61,142 nucleotides of DNA from NCBI GenBank assembly GCA_903820505.1, contig CAIJHQ010000009.1, positions 1-61,142 of the forward strand. Direction: 5' to 3'. A model generated the notes under the pieces. That model was not told the origin of the DNA, made no database searches, and saw nothing but the letters and a program-made list of their open reading frames with translations. Every line of letters starts with the position of its first letter. Positions within the stretch are counted from its first letter, which is position 1. Shown one piece after another: positions 56,501-61,142 of this stretch. The position numbers and the translations under genes are program-made. This DNA is from Candidatus Omnitrophota bacterium. Its GTDB lineage: Bacteria > Omnitrophota > Omnitrophia > Omnitrophales > Aquincolibacteriaceae.

Positions 56501-59500
56501 GAGAAAGTTTTTCGAATAGAGCATGATTTTCGAAAATAACCTTAATGACATCGGCAAATCCCGAGCGGCGTCTTTCAAAAACCTTTCGCAAAGATGCCGG
56601 GCCAAGGGAAGAATTTTGGGAAAGCGTTTCGAACAACGAAAAGTTTTTGGAAATGGGCCCAAGAGCATTCACAAGCGCGGCGCAGTCTTGTTCGAAAACT
56701 TTTCTTAAAGAGACGACGCCGACAGAATCGTTCCGGGAAAGTTTTTTAAACGCTTCCGAGAGAGCGGGTTCCAGGGCGATATGCCGCATGTCTGCGGCAA
56801 TATGCTCGCGAGTTGCTGGATTGTCAAAGGCACGTTTTAACGAATCAAGCCCCAAGACATTTAAAAAACTCGTCTCCCCCGACAGCTGCAGTCCCTGCGA
56901 AACAAGGAACTGCTGTATCTCAGGGGAAAGAGATCCTGTCTTGTTTTCCCGTGTCTCGGAACGGGCCGAGGCAGGCCCCTCCTTTTTCACAAGCTCTATG
57001 ATCTGTCCCGTTCCGGTATCAACGCCGAACATTCTGGCTTGATCGCCGCTTATCAGCTCTACACGAACAAAACCCGTCCCGTCGACGACAATATTGCCGT
57101 AATTGATCGTTTTGAATTCCGTCCCTTCCCCGAAGATGCGAGTCACCGCACCAGGATTATCAGCAAGGGTCCTGAAGGCAGACGCTACTTTCTTCTGCAA
57201 TACCACCTGTTCCGCCGGATATCCCGCGAGCTCCATAGCGGCGGCAGTAGCTTCATACGCATTGGCTTCCGATGCCAAAATCGGCATATCCGGATCTTTT
57301 ACGAAATCAATGTGATGCCATGCCTCATGGACTACTTTCACGAGGACCCACAAGGCTCGCGCGTTCCCCCCGTCCGACACCGCAGCCAAAGCCTCATAAG
57401 GGACGATCACGACACCGCTTTCTCTCGGCGCGATCGCAAAACTCTCCCGCGTAGCACCGACCGCAGCCAAACGCTCTGCCGAGATCCCCGATAAAAAGAG
57501 CACGGGGAAATAATAAGCCCCCTTCGGAAGCACTCCGTTCCTGACCGCAATATCGTAAGCGGCCCGCACTGTCGCGATCGTCTCCGGTCGCGAGGAAAAT
57601 TCGAGGGACCGTCGGAGATCTTCGCGGCCCACGTCTTGGAGGACACCCTGCTCCCGGATAAAAGGCCAGAGCTGTTCAACGGACAAGTCCCCGATACCTT
57701 GCGCCGCGGCGGGCCTCGTCGGCCGCCCCGAGCCGGGCGTTTCCTGCGCGGGAAGGATCTTGCCGCTTCCCGCGAACAGCCCTCCCACTAAAAGCCCCGC
57801 CAGCAATGTTCGTTCCGTCCAGCGCCGCATCTCCGAACGGGCGGTGGAACGGGCCGCGGAGATCATGCCTTTTATTTTTTGCGGGGACAAAATCCCCGGC
57901 GGTACAAAGAAGATCGACCCGTGAAAGGACATCAATACATCGCCTTTACGCGTATTGAATTTTTGACCGGTGGGCATCAACCAGGCGTTTAAATTATCAT
58001 TATTTTCCCTGGTTTCCCCGGACCGGTAGGTCATGAGGGCATTGGCGGTCCATAAACCTTCACGCGGAACGACCACGACGGTCGGCGGCTCCTGGAAATT
58101 ACGTTTCCGGTGAGCTTCAGAGGGGCGTTCATTTACCAGGGCGATCGCGGCCACCGGAATTCCGTGAAGACGCTCTCCTTTTTTTGTCCGCAAAAATCCA
58201 TAATCTCTAATGCCGGCCAGCGCATCCTTGAGGGAGATCTTATCAATGAGCGTGCCATCCGCTCGCAGCAGCAGCAATTGATCGGAATCATGATATTCCT
58301 CTCCTGCAAATGAAGAGCCGGGGCCGGAATTGTTCGAGACGACTTGCACTGGGTGCACCATGTCCCCGTCGGGCATTTTCTTAAGGTCCGGTTTCAGGTC
58401 CCGGTTCGCGACGGCTTCAAAATCCATGTCCAGGCGAACCGTTCCATCGGCCGGCTCGGTAGGATAAAAAACGCGCCTCGCCTGGCGGGATGTCCACGCG
58501 GGCATTTCGCCATGCGCGGAACGGTCTTCCATCTTTGACAGAACTTCCAATCTTCCGTTGAGGGTCCTGATCCCCGTCACTTCTTTGATGACGCCGTAAT
58601 CGTGCATTCTCCCATAGGGAGAGCCATCATCTTCGAACCAGCGTCCCAAGTAAACCGACGGCCCCATTACGAAGTTCCTGCCTGTTAAAATGGGATGGGC
58701 CCGGGTGGACCCGTTCGCGTTAATACTGATGGCCTGCGGCGCGTGCCCCTGACGGGTATCGAATATGATCTTGATCTCGGAAAGTTTCCGCCCGTTGAAG
58801 GTCATCCTCTGCGCGTCGGCAGACCCGTAATCGCCCTCCTCGGCAAACCAGTCGTCTCCGGAGAAAAGTCTTTTCCCGCCGGACCCGGACTGGGACCCTC
58901 CAAAAACGGACGGTGCCAGCGCCATCCCCGCGGCAAGCCCCATGAATCCAGCCATCCTGCTGATAAATTCCCGGCGGGTCATTTCCGTTCGGACTTCGGA
59001 TCGCTGACCGGATTTTTTCCGCCATAATCCCCAATAGTCGTCCCCTTCGCGCTTTTCAAATGGGCTCCCTTCTTTGAACAATTCCTCAGTCGCCTGCAGT
59101 TCTCCTCCTCCTACGCATAAAATAGCCCCCGGCCCCATACTTCCATCGATCTGGTCATAGATACGCCGGATCGCCGCATCGTCAAAATATCCCCCCCGAT
59201 CGAGCACGTTGAACATATAGACAAAATCCTGCGACTGGGACAAAAGCTCCTTCGGGAACTGCATGAGCGTCGTGATGTAAATATTGAATTGCGTCTTGAT
59301 GGAAGAGTCCGCCCTAAGATGATCTGCCAGGGCCTCCAGTTTCGGCCTGTCGATCGCGTAGATGTTGAGGTTTTTGAGGCCGGGCCACATCTTAACAATT
59401 CTCATGATCTCGCTGATGTCATCCGCACCCGGTCCTATAAGCAACGCATTCTCGACCGCACGACCGTGGGCGCTGACGCCGCTTAATATCTTCCTGTCTA

Positions 59501-61142
59501 ACGGCGTGTAATCATACCCCGCTCTCTCATGATCGTTGCTAGGGAGTGCCCATATGGGCGGCGATATATTATGCCCTTTCCCTTCTACGGAGTTAATTTG
59601 CCCCGAAATTATTTCGCGATGAATTAAGCCGATCTCCTCCCTGGTCAATTCCATAACAACTTTGATCTTCGGATGGATAGGCGCCGTTGCATCAGCTACA
59701 TCAGCGCGGTCCCGGGCTTTTTCATAAATATCTGTTTCGACATTCATACCTTCCAATACGCTCGAAAGCATTTGATTCAGCTCCGGAAGTATATTTTTTC
59801 TCCGCTCGCCGAGTTTTTGGGACAGATCGCCGTCGTAATCTTTACGCTCAAAGAACTCGGGCGCGGCATCGTTCCCTTTCAGCCGCCAACCGGGCCTTCC
59901 GACTGTTTGCCTTACAAATTCCGGAACGCCCTTGCTCTCTTTCTTGAGGATCTCCTCTGCTTCGCGACGGGCCCGGCGCGAAGCCGCTCCGGTCGGGCCA
60001 GGGATAGAAATGGCCGCATCAAAAACTCCGAGCGCTGATTTTTTGAAATGTTCCCACAGAGCGGTCTCTTTTTCGATCAAGTAAGGCACAGCTGCCTGAG
60101 GATCCGCAAAATGTTCTTCCTGCCATGAACGCAGACTCTCGATGATCCCTGAAATGTTGTCCTCAGAAATACCTTCTTTCCGAAGTTCCGCGGTAACGTT
60201 TTTTACCGCTTCTTCTTTGTTCGTACGCGCCCATACGTCCTCCGCCTTGCGCGCCGCGGCAGACAGCTCCTGACCTTTTACTCCCGACGCAGTCCGCATC
60301 TCGGAGCGGGCGACGCCGAAGAGAAGGACTCCCCTGTTGGTCTCCGCGTCGGTCGCAGTCTTTGAGCCGTATTTTTCCCCTTTGTAGAACGTTCCGTTGC
60401 GCGAAAGATTCTGGAACCAAACGCGACCGTCTTCATCACAAAATAGCTGCAACTGCTTCCGGGAGATCATTTGGGCGGCCGGCACATCCGGCAATATGAT
60501 GTCATTTCCCAGACCGCGACCGACTCTGACAGATTCTCCGGGACGGATCTCCGGGACCTCTTGCCACTTTTCTTCCGGATCGATCTCCCCGAGACCATAA
60601 TAACGATAGGACAGCGGCCCGCCGGCTACCTCTCGCCGGATCTGAAGCTCCCACCCTTTTTCTCCGCCCAGTCGAAGGGACCGGACACCGGTCGGTTCTT
60701 CTGTCCCCGTGACCGTAACCGTTCGGAACAGAGGAAGGTAGCCGTCCGACTTTCCGTAGGGTCTGCCGCCATAAAATGTCCCGTTGCGGGAACCCAGATC
60801 GCGGAACGAAAAACTTCCGTCATCGTTACGCTTTATCTCGAGATGCTCGCGAGAAACGCTTCCGTCATCAGGGATCACGATATCATTGGTACTTTTTCGT
60901 CCGATCGTCACACTGTTCTTGCCTTGGGCAAAAGGCACCGCTTTCCATCCCACGTCCGAAACGGGCATTTCCCCGACTGAATAAAACCGGTAAAGCGGTT
61001 GACCGTCTACCGGCAGTTTAACCTCAAAAGTGCCCCGACCGATGTGAAGGATCTCGTTACCGACCCTCATCTCGGAGCGGGCTGTCTTGGCTTCTTCAAC
61101 GGCGGGCTTGGGTGTGTAGGGATGCTCACATAACTGGTAGAC
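47559..61142 (-). CDS. Giant modular protein GP3 (partial, enters from right edge)
   Basis: The frame is open from the right edge to the stop at 47559 (4527 codons without the N-terminus). The first in-frame ATG, at 61068-61070, is merely the Met of an RSEMR motif preceded by in-frame coding sequence, so it is not a start. Modules in order: two FHA domains, a methyltransferase-like domain, a module opening with a Tat signal, a hydrophobic segment plus HEAWHH domain, helical 39-residue repeats plus a Kdo-transferase-like domain, a membrane segment plus phosphodiester-glycosidase-like domain, a membrane segment plus a region with N-G-G-P-A-A-G-P-F-Q (possibly lysozyme-like), near-identical 38-residue repeats, a kinase-like domain and a tail. 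R-S-E-x-R motifs separate nearly all of them, at 61065, 60294, 58989, 57825, 56949, 55140, 53454, 52056, 49518, 48525, 48459 and 47979. Overall function unknown. Confidence 0.92.
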   Translation of the reverse strand, partial: VYQLCEHPYTPKPAVEEAKTARSEMRVGNEILHIGRGTFEVKLPVDGQPLYRFYSVGEMPVSDVGWKAVPFAQGKNSVTIGRKSTNDIVIPDDGSVSREHLEIKRNDDGSFSFRDLGSRNGTFYGGRPYGKSDGYLPLFRTVTVTGTEEPTGVRSLRLGGEKGWELQIRREVAGGPLSYRYYGLGEIDPEEKWQEVPEIRPGESVRVGRGLGNDIILPDVPAAQMISRKQLQLFCDEDGRVWFQNLSRNGTFYKGEKYGSKTATDAETNRGVLLFGVARSEMRTASGVKGQELSAAARKAEDVWARTNKEEAVKNVTAELRKEGISEDNISGIIESLRSWQEEHFADPQAAVPYLIEKETALWEHFKKSALGVFDAAISIPGPTGAASRRARREAEEILKKESKGVPEFVRQTVGRPGWRLKGNDAAPEFFERKDYDGDLSQKLGERRKNILPELNQMLSSVLEGMNVETDIYEKARDRADVADATAPIHPKIKVVMELTREEIGLIHREIISGQINSVEGKGHNISPPIWALPSNDHERAGYDYTPLDRKILSGVSAHGRAVENALLIGPGADDISEIMRIVKMWPGLKNLNIYAIDRPKLEALADHLRADSSIKTQFNIYITTLMQFPKELLSQSQDFVYMFNVLDRGGYFDDAAIRRIYDQIDGSMGPGAILCVGGGELQATEELFKEGSPFEKREGDDYWGLWRKKSGQRSEVRTEMTRREFISRMAGFMGLAAGMALAPSVFGGSQSGSGGKRLFSGDDWFAEEGDYGSADAQRMTFNGRKLSEIKIIFDTRQGHAPQAISINANGSTRAHPILTGRNFVMGPSVYLGRWFEDDGSPYGRMHDYGVIKEVTGIRTLNGRLEVLSKMEDRSAHGEMPAWTSRQARRVFYPTEPADGTVRLDMDFEAVANRDLKPDLKKMPDGDMVHPVQVVSNNSGPGSSFAGEEYHDSDQLLLLRADGTLIDKISLKDALAGIRDYGFLRTKKGERLHGIPVAAIALVNERPSEAHRKRNFQEPPTVVVVPREGLWTANALMTYRSGETRENNDNLNAWLMPTGQKFNTRKGDVLMSFHGSIFFVPPGILSPQKIKGMISAARSTARSEMRRWTERTLLAGLLVGGLFAGSGKILPAQETPGSGRPTRPAAAQGIGDLSVEQLWPFIREQGVLQDVGREDLRRSLEFSSRPETIATVRAAYDIAVRNGVLPKGAYYFPVLFLSGISAERLAAVGATRESFAIAPRESGVVIVPYEALAAVSDGGNARALWVLVKVVHEAWHHIDFVKDPDMPILASEANAYEATAAAMELAGYPAEQVVLQKKVASAFRTLADNPGAVTRIFGEGTEFKTINYGNIVVDGTGFVRVELISGDQARMFGVDTGTGQIIELVKKEGPASARSETRENKTGSLSPEIQQFLVSQGLQLSGETSFLNVLGLDSLKRAFDNPATREHIAADMRHIALEPALSEAFKKLSRNDSVGVVSLRKVFEQDCAALVNALGPISKNFSLFETLSQNSSLGPASLRKVFERRRSGFADVIKVIFENHALFEKLSRDDSLGIRTLRRAFEDDPSGFAEAIAAISSAPSFFGSFEELSQGNSIEATSLRKGFENDPNGFARAVEAISRDPFFGKTFDLLIQKGIDPQKLREYFSVGPYNFAFTINMLHPVAAGLFRMGSDGNVDLAAGLGDKKIVFYVYEIASLNAAKGMIESFGLQPSQVAVRYQFEVNDKDLVRKYFPDSGIEINEAGSMPKPNEIAIAFHDSRNISVEAPAAFYIPYVFFKYALPEALDPKERQAMRDKMGLAPSREVWVVSSPVSREVEDILKAYAQESSSSRPLLILGMRRPDPRLKAQFNAKGYDVRERNAKDQDSRQSFNGMADGRPMGEADVIILNTQGELLPLLAVADQTIVGRDRNLMEPVSQGKVPLYFPGEFPHNREILEFLKRQGAAEEVYDLHAQIQARRQNPLVNEPTVGARKAFRETLAPANKFFAGLLIMAAVLGGEARSEARGEAQGGEAGRARADTRILEELKDRWASATRESIMSELLEAMKAETEEGVRLARQLLELTPAQRQELADWLDQDAREGAGYFTKNFVFSLILPPAFRIKLAGLAAPAFHKKTEEWEAKLEKIYTFGEMAHGVAADKGGINDLLNIILEGRIRAGENGYVDIGDLQPAGAPYDVSSARYGPFYVVLNASPKRWPANEELKLGLGAEWHKAYLVPDGEYKEYLLSALHKAKELINAKELDIPEGRIDQAVARIKTYDEFISEHKKSGPLARLAARVQMPGVWKDLERRIRIGISVASVLFLSNLLAVEFLENRGLRDFDLSQHRMTVVSGQENIRSAMASGADYVAPAGPFRDGKNGVQKPVGWVRVRGVESSSFVRVSPGTSAMLKGLILVGSDGYVTVRSAEGLDPAKFPADRFPEGFQAGPMAIVGGKVRPDLENWQKRGIFSGRKVVVGVDGAGNVHVLDLYGLDFIGVTGPTTKRLLQELGSWRGGKDIRDALFVDGGSTGPGAFQHFPVAALMAVPDTGATPRQDFYSRLILGSLATGLIFIGASSVTTAARKQRSEIRGEQGEYEKPGLVLITTKRLFRWTMVVGFSLFMGIMGTFVYLTHSSMPLLERPPSAVTAPERAFTAFDYEASWGDLNIFRTNAEALQNEPLQRVMRHYVDAVEFLRISEPTFYPGLSGKKLAERIQHLAFAAVFLPLVENPDFKSYQDNGGPAAGPFQIEAQSAVDIYHNAMEDPVGENLIRQNWSGGVPGFDAAVRKIKRRVLSTDEMKDIRRRIAEDTRLQFLLWRLYIRGRLEPSPEDVAGRPGPKNDYWIEFHKKYNTAYLGDTAKPRNEGYEADLRQGLATFLKDAAVEAFVATLMDRPMSEILGESGRPGLNALYGDLVADLRQIENVNWPLTNALRRIRDAETLWDEIEAARGKPLGIQTLQGYKKRLAVNLNNLARLGPEYHAKTNYLNQAWEAFKALEAYSNKGYRSYEWNRVKAIAADAVRHAEIARTRLTSGLNGHAKQMTSKGWPAAGRSRSEMRNLDAAKEAEAREFLATKIDIAKLETDFREIIKEYGYTGFADLCRAEGENVWYLFANGLPAVRKLFSPEEFKAYWPDLVRLGVAAGIDAGNLFTGLLAVKELFSPEEFKAYWPDLVRLGVAAGQGAWYLFEDGLPAVRKLFSPEEFKAYWPDLVRLGVAAGENAGALFKDGLPAVRGLITDRESLNSVGDDLVRLGVAAGQGAWYLFANGLPAVRKLFSPEEFKAYWPELDKRLLAICKLTNDYNRERVLGFVLGKFPGLLQNKGPDLLKFLDFAIEIISKENRLCLQILEGIYDGIKKHVVLKTDLETKKEMLFNFIGITHSFNPSLFGLYKQGGQAALERVFAFSREILTDGVGETELAEFEDYLRSQGVQDIDEAVVASIQISIPSSGASFVKKGEILRLYKKYRAAGDRRADVPKPLAGKDFGSDKAIPLMEYTVKEGEAFDPEGKLSGIVSLLHQKHEGLSGEAIAQAKERDRQSFKEALSDWFKAFSDREKRDKALNAFYAMARHEDALKEKVDALSGDYNTVQLLESLFTDKDNLSILVRGVLDTFSESELPVSGPSRAVANAGGLVKGLQGVWNNVRLSDAEKSAALQKMLAGISKPEIEEKIVPLVRDSALRTVILELPAAGVRVSRAQIIETLFEGPYTIIQREKSKFIAHQKGKVVLEFRVVKGIPYGLWGLQAGVCIAPDIALWNKKEFFLLAMIDKRTQKTVGFVHLFEKTIDGNTVLTVPGIEPSVEFLGEVKATDVYPQIEEALIRVAEAGGYAGLYIPTEKNVLSNRSDIAKIVMRKYDKIRTTLVNSKGKTQKVEWNTVPQPYSFSEVYTVWQNNMPSSAGEEARRSEMRAAKEIRDGDWHVTYPEVTADARLLAKNTEERSGPREAADLFVRGFLMHASPAKIAEVLSRIARQKVTMNDLTKEVSVGYYGEGVHKMVFKVVLKTRSKKDLSIKLAMKKTRKAGAISPREIKTLERISKRTDAVPVFGGLFELEGQRFYLEEFIEGETVTEIQARERGRLAPEIRQEAVNVILRAAKEIGAAPTDVNRGNVMIRDADGSAVLVDIGDQYERIGECLLNLIRCYGYYADSPLGNRFIFQTFIDVLGPVDGLGALEENLTVIEERAYSPVEKQEPTGVWHVEDWRLVDEDKEKNFRKVLDELGAFIADAKTAVASVPARSEMRLKPVALSTSPSAREEVRRSEMRQPVLSAVTGSTVMHQTVAPSVLNVPTSDVRLGFDLENVKRAELRKSSAVLTVATIAGMIFSLKTRIDELMAMGTLIRAIVKTPEAMAAERREVQPGAILPAGEFPGLVIDILEELPSMEKLDTIEAVLDRNNNQHHGLVLFAKPGEDVSKRLGAMRSEIRERLHVEVIEGGDLAQVLPRRVREIFERVQKEKAFKGPGTESFVVTGDKSRCDILGEDGLPAAVIERTEKFDPKALDTAGTAVATSFSQELLRGQKLSEKTSGAIRKAGRRYQFIPEGLAALLSKITAEIQGWLSTRQSA
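48850..49320 (-). other. Kinase-like domain of GP3
   Basis: The segment has G-Y-Y-G-E-G...F-K-V-V for the nucleotide loop, L-S-I-K-L-A-M-K-K for the ATP-anchoring Lys, Y-L-E-E-F-I-E-G in the hinge, P-T-D-V-N-R-G-N-V-M-I for the catalytic loop and L-V-D-I-G-D for the metal-binding D-x-G. The order fits the protein-kinase/aminoglycoside-phosphotransferase fold. It could phosphorylate targets read by the FHA pair in the same chain. Confidence 0.6.
51365..51910 (-). repeat. Tandem near-identical 38-residue repeats in GP3
   Basis: Five units of 37-39 codons (111-117 bp) lie head to tail. Four contain the identical core L-F-S-P-E-E-F-K-A-Y-W-P, and the fourth in protein order is diverged. The DNA copies are nearly identical, for example ggccaataggccttgaattc at 51607, 51721 and 51832, so the array expanded recently and copy number may vary. 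The units look helical. Confidence 0.9.
53600..54070 (-). other. Phosphodiester-glycosidase (NAGPA)-like domain of GP3
   Basis: The segment contains G-R-K-V-V-V-G-V-D-G-A-G-N-V-H-V-L-D-L-Y-G, L-L-Q-E-L-G and A-L-F-V-D-G-G-S-T-G, which follow the usual order of the NAGPA family ending in D-G-G-x-S. The Asp-Gly-Gly-Ser ending supports the call; no profile search was possible. Confidence 0.5.
55290..55750 (-). other. Kdo-transferase (WaaA) C-terminal-like domain of GP3
   Basis: The segment has V-S-S-P-V-S-R-E-V-E-D-I-L, P-L-L-I-L-G-M-R-R-P-D, L-N-T-Q-G-E-L-L-P-L-L-A-V-A-D and E-P-V-S-Q-G-K-V-P. These correspond to the S-T-H-x-G-E-E, L-L-I-L-A-P-R-H-P, T-I-G-E-L...Y-A-x-A-D and E-P-A-x-x-G-K-P motifs of 3-deoxy-manno-octulosonate transferases. 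Only the C-terminal half-domain is recognisable. Confidence 0.55.
56260..56770 (-). repeat. Diverged ~39-residue helical repeats in GP3
   Basis: Four to five units follow the pattern L-S-x-[DN]-[DS]-S-x-G-x-x-S-L-R-K-x-F-E followed by F-x-x-A-[IV]. They are clear at protein level but strongly diverged at DNA level, so they are older than the 38-residue repeats further along. Confidence 0.65.
56964..57824 (-). other. HExxH metallopeptidase-like module of GP3
   Basis: The module begins with a signal-like hydrophobic stretch (LLAGLLVGGLFAGSG, ending PAQ). It then carries V-H-E-A-W-H-H at 57312-57332, a zinc-protease H-E-x-x-H motif, with Glu residues in A-S-E-A-N-A-Y-E about 20 residues later as candidate third ligand. 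Function is inferred from the motif only. Confidence 0.5.
58899..58982 (-). other. Internal twin-arginine (Tat) signal sequence in GP3
   Basis: Four codons after an RSEVR motif the chain reads MTRREFISRMAGFMGLAAG and continues ALAPSVFGG. It has the T-R-R-E-F-I twin-arginine motif, a hydrophobic core and a plausible A-P-S-V-F-G-G end. Such a signal belongs at a protein N-terminus; here more than 700 residues precede it in frame. A weak CGGAA lies before its Met. Confidence 0.75.
59004..60293 (-). other. Methyltransferase-like module of GP3
   Basis: After a helical N-terminal part the module has A-L-L-I-G-P-G-A-D-D, then L-N-I-Y-A-I-D-R-P, and F-V-Y-M-F-N-V-L-D-R-G-G-Y-F, arranged like the SAM-binding motifs of class I methyltransferases. 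The substrate is unknown and activity is uncertain. Confidence 0.5.
60309..61064 (-). other. Tandem FHA domains of GP3
   Basis: Two forkhead-associated domains follow each other, each with a Gly-Arg start (V-T-I-G-R and V-R-V-G-R), an S-R-E-H or S-R-K-Q motif, and a closing R-N-G-T-F-Y. The first has the full phosphothreonine-binding set (Arg, Ser, His, Asn); the second replaces the His by Gln and may be weak. FHA domains bind phosphothreonine peptides, which fits the kinase-like domain near the other end of the same chain. Confidence 0.85.

Overview
The window looks like part of a chromosome from the PVC/candidate-phylum world, most probably Omnitrophota (OP3). This is inferred from gene style, not from a marker-gene search. 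The supporting signs are enormous exported modular proteins, a small basic protein of the type known from Verrucomicrobia/Chlamydiae-related genomes, dense single-strand operons of ordinary bacterial housekeeping genes, a tRNA without an encoded CCA, and several short interspersed palindromes. Every gene I accept lies on the minus strand, so transcription runs from high to low coordinates. Long plus-strand reading frames are antisense shadows.

Three giant genes dominate. GP1 (1-12774) is open from its start to the left window edge (4258 codons so far). It has a signal peptide, a conserved N-terminal domain with QDAH and GGFH motifs, an internal duplication and TolC-like segments. GP2 (13133-20767) is a 2544-residue exported protein that starts with the same N-terminal domain. 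It then strings together a UDP-glucuronate-decarboxylase-like domain, a UPF0489-like domain, TPRs and a glucosamine-6-phosphate-isomerase-like domain. GP3 (47559 to beyond 61142) enters from the right edge and contains two FHA domains, a methyltransferase-like domain, an internal Tat signal, an HExxH domain, a Kdo-transferase-like domain, a phosphodiester-glycosidase-like domain, tandem 38-residue repeats and a kinase-like domain. In GP2 and GP3 the module boundaries carry a short recurring peptide, R-S-E-x-R (mostly RSEMR). GP1 has it only after its first domain. Codon usage at these sites varies, so the conservation is at the protein level. I consider this the most unusual system in the window.

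Between the giants, 21343-47393 is a compact block of conventional genes. In transcription order these are: an acyltransferase (PlsC), a four-helix-bundle protein, an EEP-family hydrolase, an M48 protease, an MA-like gluzincin, a ParB-like protein, BatD, BatE, TrpB, TrpA, RuvX, an M16 protease, Rpe, LepA, signal peptidase I, a SPOR protein, the small basic protein, a GNAT acetyltransferase, a second SPOR protein, PilZ, YajQ, PilZ, a patatin phospholipase with a cyclic-nucleotide-binding domain, a thiolase, a secreted coiled-coil protein, a long-chain acyl-CoA ligase, a lysophospholipase-like hydrolase and tRNA-Ala(CGC). Many neighbours overlap by 1-4 bases or are separated by only a few, which points to operons and translational coupling. 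Themes are envelope and lipid metabolism, c-di-GMP receptors and proteolysis.

Short repeated DNA is also informative. A 97-bp element with perfect 13-bp terminal inverted repeats sits inside the conserved N-terminal domain of GP2 as an exact in-frame 32-codon insertion relative to GP1. The four-helix-bundle gene is flanked by oppositely oriented arrays of a degenerate ATAAGTCGTAAG unit, one of which supplies the start of the next gene. The 3' end of the tRNA gene is duplicated 137 bp away.
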